Made by a program: the position numbers and the translations under genes. The notes under the pieces are model-generated. The model had not been told where the DNA came from. It saw only the letters and a list, made by a program, of their open reading frames with translations, and searched no databases. From Thiomargarita sp. (lineage in GTDB: Bacteria; Pseudomonadota; Gammaproteobacteria; Beggiatoales; Beggiatoaceae), in assembly GCA_020721005.1 (NCBI GenBank), contig DYNP01000019.1, positions 1-56,397 of the forward strand: 56,397 bases of DNA, read 5' to 3'. Positions 28,273 to 37,101 of the stretch are shown piece by piece (within the stretch, counting starts at the first letter, position 1; each line of letters begins with the position of its first letter).

Positions 28273-28794
28273 TTACTTGAGTGAGGCATGGAAAACGGAT
28301 TTGTGGTCACCCTTGATGAGTGAAAATACTTCTTTAACAGAATAACTTTTGATGGGGTATTGGTTGACCAGGGCAGCGACAGCAGCGATAAATCCGGAAG
28401 TGATGAAGTTGATGGGTTTGTTGTCAGCGCCCCATTTTTCTAGCCATCCTTGGTCGATGTGGGAGGTGAGCATTTCGGCTCGGACAGTGAATTTGCCAAT
28501 TTCGGTAAATTGGATGATGCCCATACCCACGGTTTTCCAATAATCTTCTGCTACTTGAACTTGGTCAGAGAGTTGGGTGATGTTGTGTTTGGTAAAGTAG
28601 TTTTGTAAGAGGTAATAGAATGTGTCTTCAGCGGCTTCTTTGAACAGACGTTCGCCTTCAAAATGAACAGCGTCATCAGCCAATTGGGTGTATAGGGTCA
28701 TGAAGTGATGACAGTGTAAGACGGTGCAATGGTCATTTAGGTAATGACGACAAGTTTCTGGATCGAAACGGTAATCAGTTTGAAATTTAGACAT
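28273..28794 (-). CDS. Hypothetical protein, possible divergent V4R-like paralogue
   Basis: 173 residues, soluble. The second half (LTSHIDQGWLEKWG, PINFITSGFIAAVAALVNQY, EVFSLIKGDHKSVFHASL) echoes the V4R pattern of the next gene: a charged strand, a small-residue helix, then a GD..S.F ending. The first half is His/Cys-rich (CRHYLNDHCTVLHCHHFM), which could bind metal or a cofactor. There is no signal peptide. It is the middle gene of the cassette, with gaps of 12 and 32 bases to its neighbours. I cannot assign a function. Confidence 0.6.
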   Translation of the reverse strand: MSKFQTDYRFDPETCRHYLNDHCTVLHCHHFMTLYTQLADDAVHFEGERLFKEAAEDTFYYLLQNYFTKHNITQLSDQVQVAEDYWKTVGMGIIQFTEIGKFTVRAEMLTSHIDQGWLEKWGADNKPINFITSGFIAAVAALVNQYPIKSYSVKEVFSLIKGDHKSVFHASLK

Positions 28795-28826
28795 AATTTT
28801 CCTCAGTGTGGGTAATGAGTTAGGGG

Positions 28827-29039
28827 TTACAATTCTACTTTTTTCCCGATGATTTGTTCAAGAGCCAATTTCATGTTAGCCACGTACGTTTCATCGTCGG
28901 GAACTTCTTCTGCTTTGACAAGGCTCATACCGCATCGAATGGCGAGTCGAAATTGGGCTTGTATCCCTTTTTCTTGTTTGGCAATTTCAAAGGCTTGAAT
29001 TAATTTTTTTCCCATAGAATAGTTCCAATTGTCAGTCAT
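28827..29039 (-). CDS. Small hypothetical protein (70 residues)
   Basis: Charged, probably helical protein with no membrane segment; recognisable text is KKLIQAFEIAKQEKGIQ and LALEQIIGKK. I do not know the family. It is accepted as real because it leads a compact series with the two downstream genes (32-base gap) and has ordinary amino-acid composition. No clear ribosome-binding site precedes it. Its upstream side faces the large palindromic element. Confidence 0.55.
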   Translation of the reverse strand: MTDNWNYSMGKKLIQAFEIAKQEKGIQAQFRLAIRCGMSLVKAEEVPDDETYVANMKLALEQIIGKKVEL

Positions 29040-29152
29040 GATTTCGAGGTTATATCAAAGATTTCGAGTCAAGGTTGTACATTTTGACCTGAATGCGGGG
29101 GGTAAGTTGATTTTTTATCCGCAACTTGGTTTCCATGGCATGGTTTGATTCA

Positions 29153-29640
29153 ATAGACCTCTTGCAAAAGTAAATGATGTGATAAAGATGAGATACGAAG
29201 AAATAGAAGGGAAATCTCCTTTGGAGTGGAGACTTTGCCTTGGAGTAGAGGCTTTAGCCGGTCAGCGGTCGGACCTTGCAGTAGCCTTGGAGTAGAGGCT
29301 TTAGCCGGTCAGCGGTCGGCCCTTTCAGTAGCCTTGGGGTAGAGGCTTTAGCCGGTCAGCCGTAGGCATCACCTCACATACACAAATTGCAAGGGCTGAC
29401 CGGCTAAAGCCTCCACTCCAATCTTCCGGCTAAAGCTTCCACTCCAATCTTCCGGCTAAAGCCTCTACTCCAATCTTCCGGCTAAAGCCTCTACTCCAAT
29501 CTTCCGGCTAAAGCCTCCACTCCAACCTTCCGGCTAAAGCCTCCACTCCAACCTTCCGGCTAAAGCCTCTACTCCAATATATCTTAACTGAGGAGTAACT
29601 CTCATTTTTTCATGATCGCATACTGTTGCAAGAGGTCTAA
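29153..29640. mobile_element. MITE-like palindromic element, expanded form
   Basis: Terminal inverted repeats AGACCTCTTGCAAAAGTA (29155-29172) and TACTGTTGCAAGAGGTCT (29621-29638) pair at 17 of 18 positions and are flanked by TA on each side, as expected for a TA target duplication. The left arm has three 47-bp units starting at 29242, 29289 and 29336 (core GAGGCTTTAGCCGGTCAGC). The centre, GGCATCACCTCACATACACA, resembles that of the 5.8 kb copy. The right arm has seven 26-bp units. There is no coding frame. Confidence 0.78.
29400..29582. repeat. Seven head-to-tail 26-bp units in the right arm of the element
   Basis: Unit CCGGCTAAAGCCTCYACTCC plus AAYCTT, repeated seven times with one or two base changes. 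It is the reverse complement of the left-arm core. There are no spacers between units. Confidence 0.9.
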
Positions 29641-29650
29641 TACAAGAAGT

Positions 29651-32600
29651 CTAATACAGTGTCGAGTTCATTCCTGAGGCTCGTGAACAACGTTCCAGGT
29701 AGATCTGAGCAACTTTGTCATACTTGTCATTTTCCAGCACTTTCTCAAATGCAGCGAAGGCTTCTCGATATTGTTTTTGTTGGTAAGCATGGAATCCTTG
29801 TTCAAAGTCTTGTAAAGTGGAAAGTTTTAGGGCAATTTTGGGCGCAGATTCGATATCGAATACTTCATAAAAAGTAATGGGTTGACTTTTTCCTTTGACT
29901 TTGACTCGGTCAATGACTCGAATGTGATACTTTAGTGGGTTGTCCAGTTGTCGATAAGTGTATTCAGAGATGAGTAGGGGAATATGGTAACTTTTAGTGA
30001 GTCCCTCAACTCTAGAGGCCAAATTAACTGCATCCCCGATAACAGTACCATCCATACGATTTTCTCCTCCCACTGTTCCCAGCATGAGTTTGCCAGTGTT
30101 GATCCCAATTCCAACTTTAATATCGGCGAGTCCAAGTGTTCGGCGCTTCCCGTTGTAATTTTCCAGTTGTAAAAGCATGGCAATAGCGCCTTGCAAGCCA
30201 TCATCGGCAGTGGGAAATAGGGCCATGATCGCATCCCCAATGTATTTGTCGATAAAACCATTGTGTTGGGTGATAATGGGTTCCATTTGACTGAGATAGG
30301 AGTTGATGAAGTTGAAATTTTCTTGAGGCGTCATCTTTTCAGAAAGGGCGGTGAATCCCCTAATATCTGCAAATAGGATGGTCATGTCTTTTTCAACCTG
30401 GTCACCCAGTTTAACTTCGATCACATTTTCTTTGTCCAAGAGTTGCAGGAAAGCATAAGGGACAAAGCGTTCATAAGCGTTGTTGAGTTCAGTATTGGTC
30501 ACCAGTAACTCAATCAGTGATTCGTTGAGTTGATTGGTTTGTTGTATATGGAAGAGGCGTTCTTCTTCGGCTTTTTTACGTTGAGTGATATCATAGACAG
30601 CGACTACAAAGGCTTTGTCATCACCGTATTGAATGGGCTGCACAGATAACTCAGCCCAGATGAATCCTGAATTAGCGGTTTTTAATTGCAGCTCATAGTT
30701 GTCTAACCTTCCTTCATTGGCAGCAATGGCAGTCACTTTTTGACGTTCAGAAGGGTCAACGTAAAAGTCAATAATGCTTTGTGAGCCATAACCGTTCTCT
30801 AAACGGACTACCCCATACATACGTTCCGCTTGAAGATTGGCGTAAATAATGAGTCCATCCTTGGCTAAAGTGATAAAAATGGGAATCGGCGTGGTTTCGG
30901 CAATAACTCGAAAACGTTCCTCACTTTGTTTTAAGGCGACAGTAAAACGGGTCCGTTCCTCTTCCGCTTTCTTGCGTTCGGTGATGTCGTAGATAGTGTT
31001 GACGTTGACTGGCTCTTCCTTTAACAAAGTGGGTTGAGAGAATAGAGTTACCCACATTGGAGTACCATCAACTTTGCGCATCTGGGTTTCGTAATTGTAG
31101 AGGAAGCCGTCTCTTTGTTGTTGCTTAAGCACCCCCTGCCAAGCAGGCTCAGTGAGGAAAAGGTCGCCGAGTTGTTGTCCAGTCAACTCCGTGGAGAGTA
31201 GAGAAAAGGCCATGGAGGCTTGTTCATTGGCGTAAACAATGACATTATCTCTGACTCGAGTGATGATGATGGGCATAGGGGTAGTTTCTGCAATGACTTG
31301 GAAACGGTCTTCACTTTCTTGCAATTCTTTAGTGTAGTGTAATCGTTGACTTTCGGCATGGTAACGATCGGTGAGATCACGTAGGATGGCTTGCAAGTAA
31401 TGCTTGTTATCAAAATTAAGTTTGCTGAGCGTGACTTCAACTTTGAACACAACACCCTCTTTTGTTTGGTGGGCCCATTCAAAAATACGTATTTCTCCTG
31501 AGGAGGCAGTTCTGAGTTCGCGCAAGGCTTTATCTTGAGAAGTGGTGCCATCAGGTTGGTAGGGGGGGGAGAGTTGACTGGGATGTTTGCCAATCAGGTA
31601 TTCTCTATCGCAATTGAACAAAGTCAGAGCTTTGGGATTACAATCGATAATAACATCATTTTCAAGTATGAGTATCGCGTCATTGGCAAGTTCAAATAGA
31701 GCCCTGTATTTACGCTCATTTTTCTCCAATTGCTGGGTAAAATTGAGATAGGTTTGTTCCTCTTGTTTGCGAACAGTGAAGTCATGCAAAATGTTGAGCA
31801 TGGCTTGTTGACCATTGAAAGTCAGCGGTTTAAGATGGACATGTATCCATTTTGTGGGACCAATCAGTGTTTGGGTTTCATAGTAAGTTTGTTCGGGGTT
31901 GAAGGAATAAAGGTCATAAATATAATAGTCCCGAATAAGCTCACTGGCTGAAAGTCGAAATAATTCAGTCGCTTGAGGATTGGCATAGAGAATGCGACCA
32001 TCCAATGGTCGCGTCAGGAATAAAGGTATGGGAATGGTTTGGGTAATAATACGGAAACGTTCCTCACTTTGGCTTAGATTATAACTGTGGTTACGAATTT
32101 CCGCAACCATGACTTTAAAAGCCTCGACCAAATAGCCAATTTCATGTTGTTTGGGGTCCATCTCTAGAATGAGATCAAACTGATGATTTTGGACTTGTTG
32201 TACATTTTCAGTCAGTTCTAAAAGATCTTTGGACAGAGCACTCAAAATCCGGTAACTCAGGTAGAGATTTAACAAGAATAGTAGCAGTAGCCATCCCATT
32301 TGACTGAGAATCAAAGGAACGAGTTGGGCATACAATGAGTGTTTATAAAAGCCAACGTGAATATGCCAAATTGGGTTACTGGAAAGAGTTGCTTGAATTT
32401 CCAGCATCTCTCCTACACTGGTCACTAGACTATTTTGTTGCAAACGGTATTCGGGATTTGGAATTGAACGATCCACGGTGCGATTTAATATCTCAATAGC
32501 AGCAAGATTGGGAGGATGAGTCAGTATTTTGTGATTATTTTGATCGATCACCACAATATAAGCGATATCATGAGCCTCCCAAACCGACTGCTGAATTAGG

Positions 32601-32800
32601 GGATTATGTTGCATCAAATTGGACCCTTCGGATAGAAAGTGGGCAACCTGCTGCACAGTCAAGATTCCAAGATCAAGTCGATGTTCGATCAACTGTTGGT
32701 AATGATGCCAAGCTGAAAATGGGGGGAGGGTTAGGAAGATAAGTATGAATACGCTAGATTGGACGGTTAGAATTTTTTGAAAAAGGTGTGGTATTTTCAT
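29651..32800 (-). CDS. Membrane class III adenylate/guanylate cyclase with four PAS domains
   Basis: 1049 residues. Two membrane helices (about 13-33 and 160-185) flank a periplasmic sensor region, followed by a HAMP-like linker to about 240. Four PAS domains follow, each opening with an ERFRVIAETTPIPIFIT-type sequence (about 245, 365, 490 and 620). The class III cyclase domain (about 800-985) has ILFADIRGFTALSE with the metal-binding Asp near 812 and DKYIGDAIMALFP. A C-terminal TPR-like tail (FEQGFHAYQQKQYREAFAAF) follows. It should convert ATP or GTP to the cyclic nucleotide in response to an external or redox signal; which nucleotide is not certain. The tail is shared with the cyclase at 35062-37101. 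Confidence 0.92.
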   Translation of the reverse strand: MKIPHLFQKILTVQSSVFILIFLTLPPFSAWHHYQQLIEHRLDLGILTVQQVAHFLSEGSNLMQHNPLIQQSVWEAHDIAYIVVIDQNNHKILTHPPNLAAIEILNRTVDRSIPNPEYRLQQNSLVTSVGEMLEIQATLSSNPIWHIHVGFYKHSLYAQLVPLILSQMGWLLLLFLLNLYLSYRILSALSKDLLELTENVQQVQNHQFDLILEMDPKQHEIGYLVEAFKVMVAEIRNHSYNLSQSEERFRIITQTIPIPLFLTRPLDGRILYANPQATELFRLSASELIRDYYIYDLYSFNPEQTYYETQTLIGPTKWIHVHLKPLTFNGQQAMLNILHDFTVRKQEEQTYLNFTQQLEKNERKYRALFELANDAILILENDVIIDCNPKALTLFNCDREYLIGKHPSQLSPPYQPDGTTSQDKALRELRTASSGEIRIFEWAHQTKEGVVFKVEVTLSKLNFDNKHYLQAILRDLTDRYHAESQRLHYTKELQESEDRFQVIAETTPMPIIITRVRDNVIVYANEQASMAFSLLSTELTGQQLGDLFLTEPAWQGVLKQQQRDGFLYNYETQMRKVDGTPMWVTLFSQPTLLKEEPVNVNTIYDITERKKAEEERTRFTVALKQSEERFRVIAETTPIPIFITLAKDGLIIYANLQAERMYGVVRLENGYGSQSIIDFYVDPSERQKVTAIAANEGRLDNYELQLKTANSGFIWAELSVQPIQYGDDKAFVVAVYDITQRKKAEEERLFHIQQTNQLNESLIELLVTNTELNNAYERFVPYAFLQLLDKENVIEVKLGDQVEKDMTILFADIRGFTALSEKMTPQENFNFINSYLSQMEPIITQHNGFIDKYIGDAIMALFPTADDGLQGAIAMLLQLENYNGKRRTLGLADIKVGIGINTGKLMLGTVGGENRMDGTVIGDAVNLASRVEGLTKSYHIPLLISEYTYRQLDNPLKYHIRVIDRVKVKGKSQPITFYEVFDIESAPKIALKLSTLQDFEQGFHAYQQKQYREAFAAFEKVLENDKYDKVAQIYLERCSRASGMNSTLY

Positions 32801-33316
32801 AAGTATAGTTTTATTATTGGAACGCTCTATGATAACAGTGTCAGTGGGATATCACCACCTTAGTTATTCTGAAAAATACATGCCAATCTGTCTCAGCCCC
32901 CTGACTCAGCCCTCTTAATTGAAAATTCAATACTTCTTACTTCCAAATCATTGCGATCTCAAATGAAACTATCTTATGACATATAAAATCTACTAAACTC
33001 CTCCTCCACTCTGCTTGACAAGAGAGACCCCCCCCCTTAACATAATAAAGGGAAAACGGTTCTCCTCTCCTTTGAAAAGAAGGAAGAATAGGACCTGTCA
33101 CCCACCAGAATGACAACCTTACCACTCGACGATAGCAATTTTTCAATACGATGAAATCCCATTAGATGACGCGATTGATGGGCCTCCTATCCTCAGCCCA
33201 TCCTATTGGGACTGTTAGGACTGCCAATCCTCCAGCAGTCCCTTTTAAATCAAACAGTTACATTTAAACGATGACACACTTTAGAGCAACTTAACTGTCT
33301 TGTTGGACCTTATACA
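32801..33316. other. Intergenic region with degenerate repeats
   Basis: 516 bases between divergently transcribed genes; promoters for both should be here but are not obvious. It contains a C-run and purine-rich decayed repeat at about 33010-33090, a fragment related to the 8814 palindrome at 33165-33205 (GATTGATGGGC, AGCCCATCCTA), and a hairpin GGGACTG (33208-33214) / CAGTCCC (33236-33242) followed by TTTT. A 69-codon minus-strand frame at 32937-33146 looks non-coding. Confidence 0.5.
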
Positions 33317-34405
33317 ATGCCAAACCTGCTAAAATTGTTCATACTCATTATACTCCTATCAACCCTTCCCACAAACAACACCTTGGCTTTAGACCCTTCC
33401 CAGACAACAAACTCCCCCTTAATTCATTACCAACCCCCTCAACTCGATGCTCCCTTACGAAGAAGAGAAGCTGGACTGGTCGATGAAGGAGGAGGCAGTG
33501 TCTCTCGTGGAGTCTCTCGCGGAGTCTCCCGTGGAGTCTCTCGCGGAGTCTCTCGTGGAGTCTCTCGCGGAGTCTCTCGCGGAGTCTCTCGTGGAGTCTC
33601 TCGTGGAGTCTCTCGTGGAGTCTCTCGTGGAGTCTCTCGTGGAGTCTCTCGCGGAGTCTCTCGCGGAGTCTCTCGCGGGGTCTCTCGCGGCGGAATACAA
33701 GATGCTGCCAACAAAGTAGTTAGAGGCATTGCCAGAGAAATCACACAAGGCATTCCAAGAGGAGTACCACGTGGAATTGCGCAAATGCGTCAAACACATT
33801 CCCCTTCCGAACAAGCCACTTCCTCTCCCCATGATACTCCTCCAGGTCTATCTTTACCCAGTATCATCGCCCCGCTAGCCCCTCAACACACAGGACTGAC
33901 TACGCAAGATCACCCCACCTTATACTGGTACCTCTCCAGTCCTTGGGATGGAGAATTAGAATTCTCCCTAAATGAAGTAGGAGCCATTGAACCCCTCATT
34001 GAACTGAATATAGGTATCCCAGCCCATCAAGAACGCCATGAAACTGGCATGCACTCTCTCAATTTAGGAAATTATGGCATCACCTTAGAAGAAGGTAAAG
34101 AATACGAATGGTTTATCGTCATTGTACCGGACCCCGAACAACGCTCTGGCGACCTCATTGCAAGTGCAACCCTACGCAAAATTCAACCCTCCCCAGAACT
34201 TACACGTCGTTTAGCAGAAACGTCACAAAACAAATGGCCTCAAATCTACGCAGAAAATGGAATTTGGTACGAACTCATTGACCAACTCTGCCAACTCATT
34301 GCCCAACATCCAAATGATACCCTATTACATGCTCAACGGGCTGACCTCATGGAACAAGTCAAAATGCCCAAAGTAGCCACCTACGATAAAGGGTATTCTT
34401 CCTAA
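33317..34405 (+). CDS. Exported DUF928 family protein with SRGV tandem repeats
   Basis: 362 residues. A signal peptide (about 1-24, LFILIILLSTLP, ending TLA) is followed by a segment of 15 SRGV units plus a final SRGG (about residues 62-125), then degenerate versions (RGIAREITQGIPRGVPRGIA). From about residue 185 the DUF928 pattern appears: GLTTQDHPTLYWYL, LEEGKEYEWFIVIVPDPEQR, SGDLIASATL, YAENGIWYELIDQLCQL. DUF928 is of unknown function and common in cyanobacteria and large sulfur bacteria. The Arg-rich repeat could bind an anionic surface or polymer (inference). It lies between two paralogous cyclases on the other strand. Confidence 0.85.
   Translation: MPNLLKLFILIILLSTLPTNNTLALDPSQTTNSPLIHYQPPQLDAPLRRREAGLVDEGGGSVSRGVSRGVSRGVSRGVSRGVSRGVSRGVSRGVSRGVSRGVSRGVSRGVSRGVSRGVSRGVSRGGIQDAANKVVRGIAREITQGIPRGVPRGIAQMRQTHSPSEQATSSPHDTPPGLSLPSIIAPLAPQHTGLTTQDHPTLYWYLSSPWDGELEFSLNEVGAIEPLIELNIGIPAHQERHETGMHSLNLGNYGITLEEGKEYEWFIVIVPDPEQRSGDLIASATLRKIQPSPELTRRLAETSQNKWPQIYAENGIWYELIDQLCQLIAQHPNDTLLHAQRADLMEQVKMPKVATYDKGYSS
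33500..33691 (+). repeat. Sixteen 12-bp tandem repeats encoding SRGV
   Basis: Units of GTCTCTCGYGGA repeated about 16 times. Nearly all differences between copies are synonymous (CGT/CGC for Arg, TCT/TCC for Ser), so the protein repeat is conserved while the DNA has drifted. Confidence 0.95.
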
Positions 34406-34416
34406 CCCAAGTCTTG

Positions 34417-34446
34417 TAAGGTGGGCAAATATTTTTGCCCACCTTA
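34417..34446. terminator. Strong hairpin after the DUF928 gene
   Basis: 13-bp perfect stem TAAGGTGGGCAAA / TTTGCCCACCTTA with a 4-base loop, 11 bases after the stop codon. There is no long T-tract after it on the plus strand. Confidence 0.65.
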
Positions 34447-35061
34447 AGCCTAATCACACTTATAAAAGAGAAAACTATATTGCCGTTTCACAATGAGGTC
34501 TTCATATTCCCTGGCGTAATAAAGATTATGAGGCGGAGATTGATAGTTAGGCCAACTAATCTCCAAGAGGCTCTTCTCATAGTTATATTCAAGAATAACT
34601 GGAGTGGAGGCTTTAGCCGGAAGGCCCAAAGACCTTGAAGATCGCTTCCAAATCCGTGTACACCTCATCAAGTGAAATGATTTTAGTCATATCATTTTTG
34701 ATTCAACTCTCTTTTTTCAAGAAAACCTTTCAGGATGTCTTGATTTTGAAACGCTTTCTCAAGGTTGGCAAAAAGTTTTTCAATTCTTGTTCAAAACAGT
34801 CTTTACTAAGAGTCTTAACCCTGATCGAATTATCATCGAAGTTAGTAAAGTTCTCTATCTCCTTCTGGGTGTTTTGCAAAAAGACTAACTTTATTCTCCT
34901 TACGATTGTAAAGGGCCGTGTCCTTTTTCAACGGTTTTTATGATGCGTTAGCCATACATTTCTCTCGTTCCCATACAGAACGTGGGAATGAGAAATAACT
35001 CATTTCCCCCACTCCGCAACAACAACCTCAATTCTCTCAGACAAACACCAATATTTCCTAT
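34447..35061. other. Intergenic region with gene remnants and repeats
   Basis: 615 bases without an intact gene. On the minus strand a headless 65-codon frame (34730-34927) reads plausibly (ENFTNFDDNSIRVKTLSKDC). A second frame starts at ATG 34690 (MTKIISLDEVYTDLEAIFKV) and stops inside a solo repeat motif GGAGTGGAGGCTTTAGCCGG at 34601-34620. They may be remains of one or two small genes. The stretch TGATGCGTTAGCCATA near 34940 resembles the end of the 12.9 kb element, and a CTCGTTCCCA hairpin follows. Confidence 0.4.
34964..34992. repeat. CTCGTTCCCA hairpin repeat, copy 1
   Basis: Inverted repeat CTCGTTCCCA / TGGGAATGAG with a 9-base loop. The same family recurs at 48830-48857. Confidence 0.6.
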
Positions 35062-37101
35062 TTAACGCAAAAAACTCTCTCTAATCGACTCCTGAATCTG
35101 TTCCTTAAGAGCCAAATTATTGATCTTCAAATCACTCTCTTTTATCTCCTGATGCTGCTGCAACAAACGAATATTCAAATGAGTTTTAATTCTCACCAAC
35201 ACCTCTTCCTGCTGAAAAGGCTTAGTAATATAATCCACCGCACCAACTCCAAACGCCCTGATTTTATCTCGCATCTCGGTCAATGCACTCATGAAAATCA
35301 CAGGGATCGTACACAATTCTGGAATTCGCTTCAACAATTGACAAAACTCAAACCCATCCATACCTGGCATCATCACATCCAATAAAATCAAATGTGGATT
35401 AATTTCTTGCACCGTCTTTAAAACCGTTTGAGCATTGTTAGAAGTAAATACCTGAAATTGATGCTTAATTAGAAAAAATGCCAAAGCCTTTAAATTATTC
35501 AACTGATCATCAACAATCAAAATTCTGGGCGTTTTTGGCATCGTCATCTTCAGGATCTTCTCACAATGCTCAAAATAAACCATGGCTACCCTATCTTCTG
35601 GATTCACAGCCAACACCTGACTAAACAATTGAATAGCCTCTTCAAACTGCCGATCTTGAAAATATTTAAACCCCTCATCAAACTCTTTCATCGTCGCCAA
35701 CTTCAACTCGATAACTTGAGAATTATCTGCATCGAACACCTCATAAATGGTAACTGACTTACGTTTGCCTTTCACTGTCACTTTATCGATAAAACGCAAT
35801 TTATATTGGGAAGGATTCGTCAAATTTTGATAAGTGTATTCTGTGATCAGTAAGGGTGTATTATAACTCTTAGTTAATTCCCCTATACGAGAAGCTAAAT
35901 TAACCGCATCTGCAATCACTGTTCCCTCCATCCGATTCTGTCCCCCCACAGTTCCCAACATCAATGGACCTGTATTTAAACCAACTCCAATCTGTAAACT
36001 CCCTAAACCTTTACTCCGTAACAAAATATTGTATCTTTTCAACTGATTAAGCATGGCAATCGAACAATTAAGCGCATCATTTGCCTGGCTGGGGAACAAA
36101 GCCATAATCGCATCCCCGATATACTTATCAATGATGCCACGATGATCATGAATTATCGGCTCCATTTGTCCCAGATAAGCATTGATAAATTCAAAATTAT
36201 CTTGGGGACTCATATTTTCTGACAATGCCGTAAAATCCCGAATATCTGAAAATAACACGATCATTTCTTTTTCCACCTGATCCCCCAATTGAATTTCCAG
36301 AATACTTTTTTTATCCAGTAAATCCAAGAAATTATTAGGTACAAACCGTTGATAAGCCTGATTTAATTTAGCCAATTTTTCTATAAAACGAGCCTTCTCC
36401 TGTTCCGCCTGTTTGCGATCCCTAATATCTTGAAAAACCGCAATTGCATAAATGATTTCGCCACACTCGTTAAAGATCGGAGTGCCCCACACCTCTATGG
36501 GAATGGTTTTATCACCCTGTCTAATCTCTATGTCATCCACACTGACAAACTTACCCTGTAGAGCCTGTACAATCGGCTGGTCTTGAACTGGATAAAGTTC
36601 TTCAGTACCTGCTTTATAAGCCTGATACACCTCAGGAAAATTCACAAAATCTACGGTTTTAAGCAAAGATTTGCCTAAAATGTCCAATGCTTTCTTGTTT
36701 GCATAATAGGGATAACCATTATTCTCAATGACAAATACCCCTACTGGTATTGCCTCCAAAAACTGGGCCAGTTTCTTCTCACTGGTCCGCACCACCTCCT
36801 CTGCCTTCTGTTGTAATTCCAGATTGCTGGATTGCAAATTTTTTGTAAGGGTGGTGAGTTGATTCTGCTGTTTGTCACTCATTCTTACTAAAATTTTGGT
36901 TTGCTTCAGTAATTTTTGATAAGCTTTTAATAATTCCTGATATTCTGTCCACGGACAACTCTCAGTAGAAAACTGTTCCAACAGCTCCGTGCCTTTAATC
37001 AGGATTTGCTCTTCGTTGTGAAATAGGGGGGGTTTTTGTTTCATATTGGTTAAAGAAAGTCTCAGGTATCGGATGAGCAAGGAACTATAATCCCTTGTCA
37101 T
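35062..37101 (-). CDS. PAS - class III cyclase - receiver domain protein
   Basis: 679 residues, soluble. A coiled-coil N-terminus (to about 105) is followed by a PAS domain (about 108-235, KLAQFLEAIPVGVFVIENNG) and a class III cyclase (about 265-450; VLFSDIRDFTALSENMSP and DKYIGDAIMALFP). Next comes a TPR-like tail (DEGFKYFQDRQFEEAIQLF) and a C-terminal receiver domain (about 525-645; ILIVDDQLNN, LILLDVMMPGMDG, TKPF). It would make a cyclic nucleotide under control of phosphorylation and PAS input. The receiver at the C-terminus is the reverse of the common order. The start is uncertain: M20 (37044) is an alternative and neither ATG has a clear ribosome-binding site. Confidence 0.9.
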   Translation of the reverse strand: MTRDYSSLLIRYLRLSLTNMKQKPPLFHNEEQILIKGTELLEQFSTESCPWTEYQELLKAYQKLLKQTKILVRMSDKQQNQLTTLTKNLQSSNLELQQKAEEVVRTSEKKLAQFLEAIPVGVFVIENNGYPYYANKKALDILGKSLLKTVDFVNFPEVYQAYKAGTEELYPVQDQPIVQALQGKFVSVDDIEIRQGDKTIPIEVWGTPIFNECGEIIYAIAVFQDIRDRKQAEQEKARFIEKLAKLNQAYQRFVPNNFLDLLDKKSILEIQLGDQVEKEMIVLFSDIRDFTALSENMSPQDNFEFINAYLGQMEPIIHDHRGIIDKYIGDAIMALFPSQANDALNCSIAMLNQLKRYNILLRSKGLGSLQIGVGLNTGPLMLGTVGGQNRMEGTVIADAVNLASRIGELTKSYNTPLLITEYTYQNLTNPSQYKLRFIDKVTVKGKRKSVTIYEVFDADNSQVIELKLATMKEFDEGFKYFQDRQFEEAIQLFSQVLAVNPEDRVAMVYFEHCEKILKMTMPKTPRILIVDDQLNNLKALAFFLIKHQFQVFTSNNAQTVLKTVQEINPHLILLDVMMPGMDGFEFCQLLKRIPELCTIPVIFMSALTEMRDKIRAFGVGAVDYITKPFQQEEVLVRIKTHLNIRLLQQHQEIKESDLKINNLALKEQIQESIRESFLR

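Noticed and set aside
27637-28284. 215-codon plus-strand frame opposite the V4R-like genes
   Set aside because: It is a shadow: the minus-strand frames are tightly spaced, start well and show family motifs.
29100-29152. Sigma-54 promoter (TGGCATGGTTTGA)
   Set aside because: The -12 element GC is missing and spacing does not fit.
29400-29582. Possible CRISPR array
   Set aside because: 26-bp units are contiguous with no spacers, and they form the right arm of a larger inverted repeat.
32937-33146. 69-codon minus-strand frame
   Set aside because: It crosses C-rich repeat debris, has no ribosome-binding site and odd composition.
33439-33832. Long overlapping frames on both strands across the SRGV repeat
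   Set aside because: The 12-bp repeat contains no stop in any frame, so such frames are automatic. The plus frame from 33317 alone has a signal peptide and a DUF928 domain.
34635-34943. 102-codon plus-strand frame
   Set aside because: Composition is dominated by Phe, Leu, Ser and Lys from AT-rich DNA, there is no ribosome-binding site, and the opposite strand reads as more protein-like.
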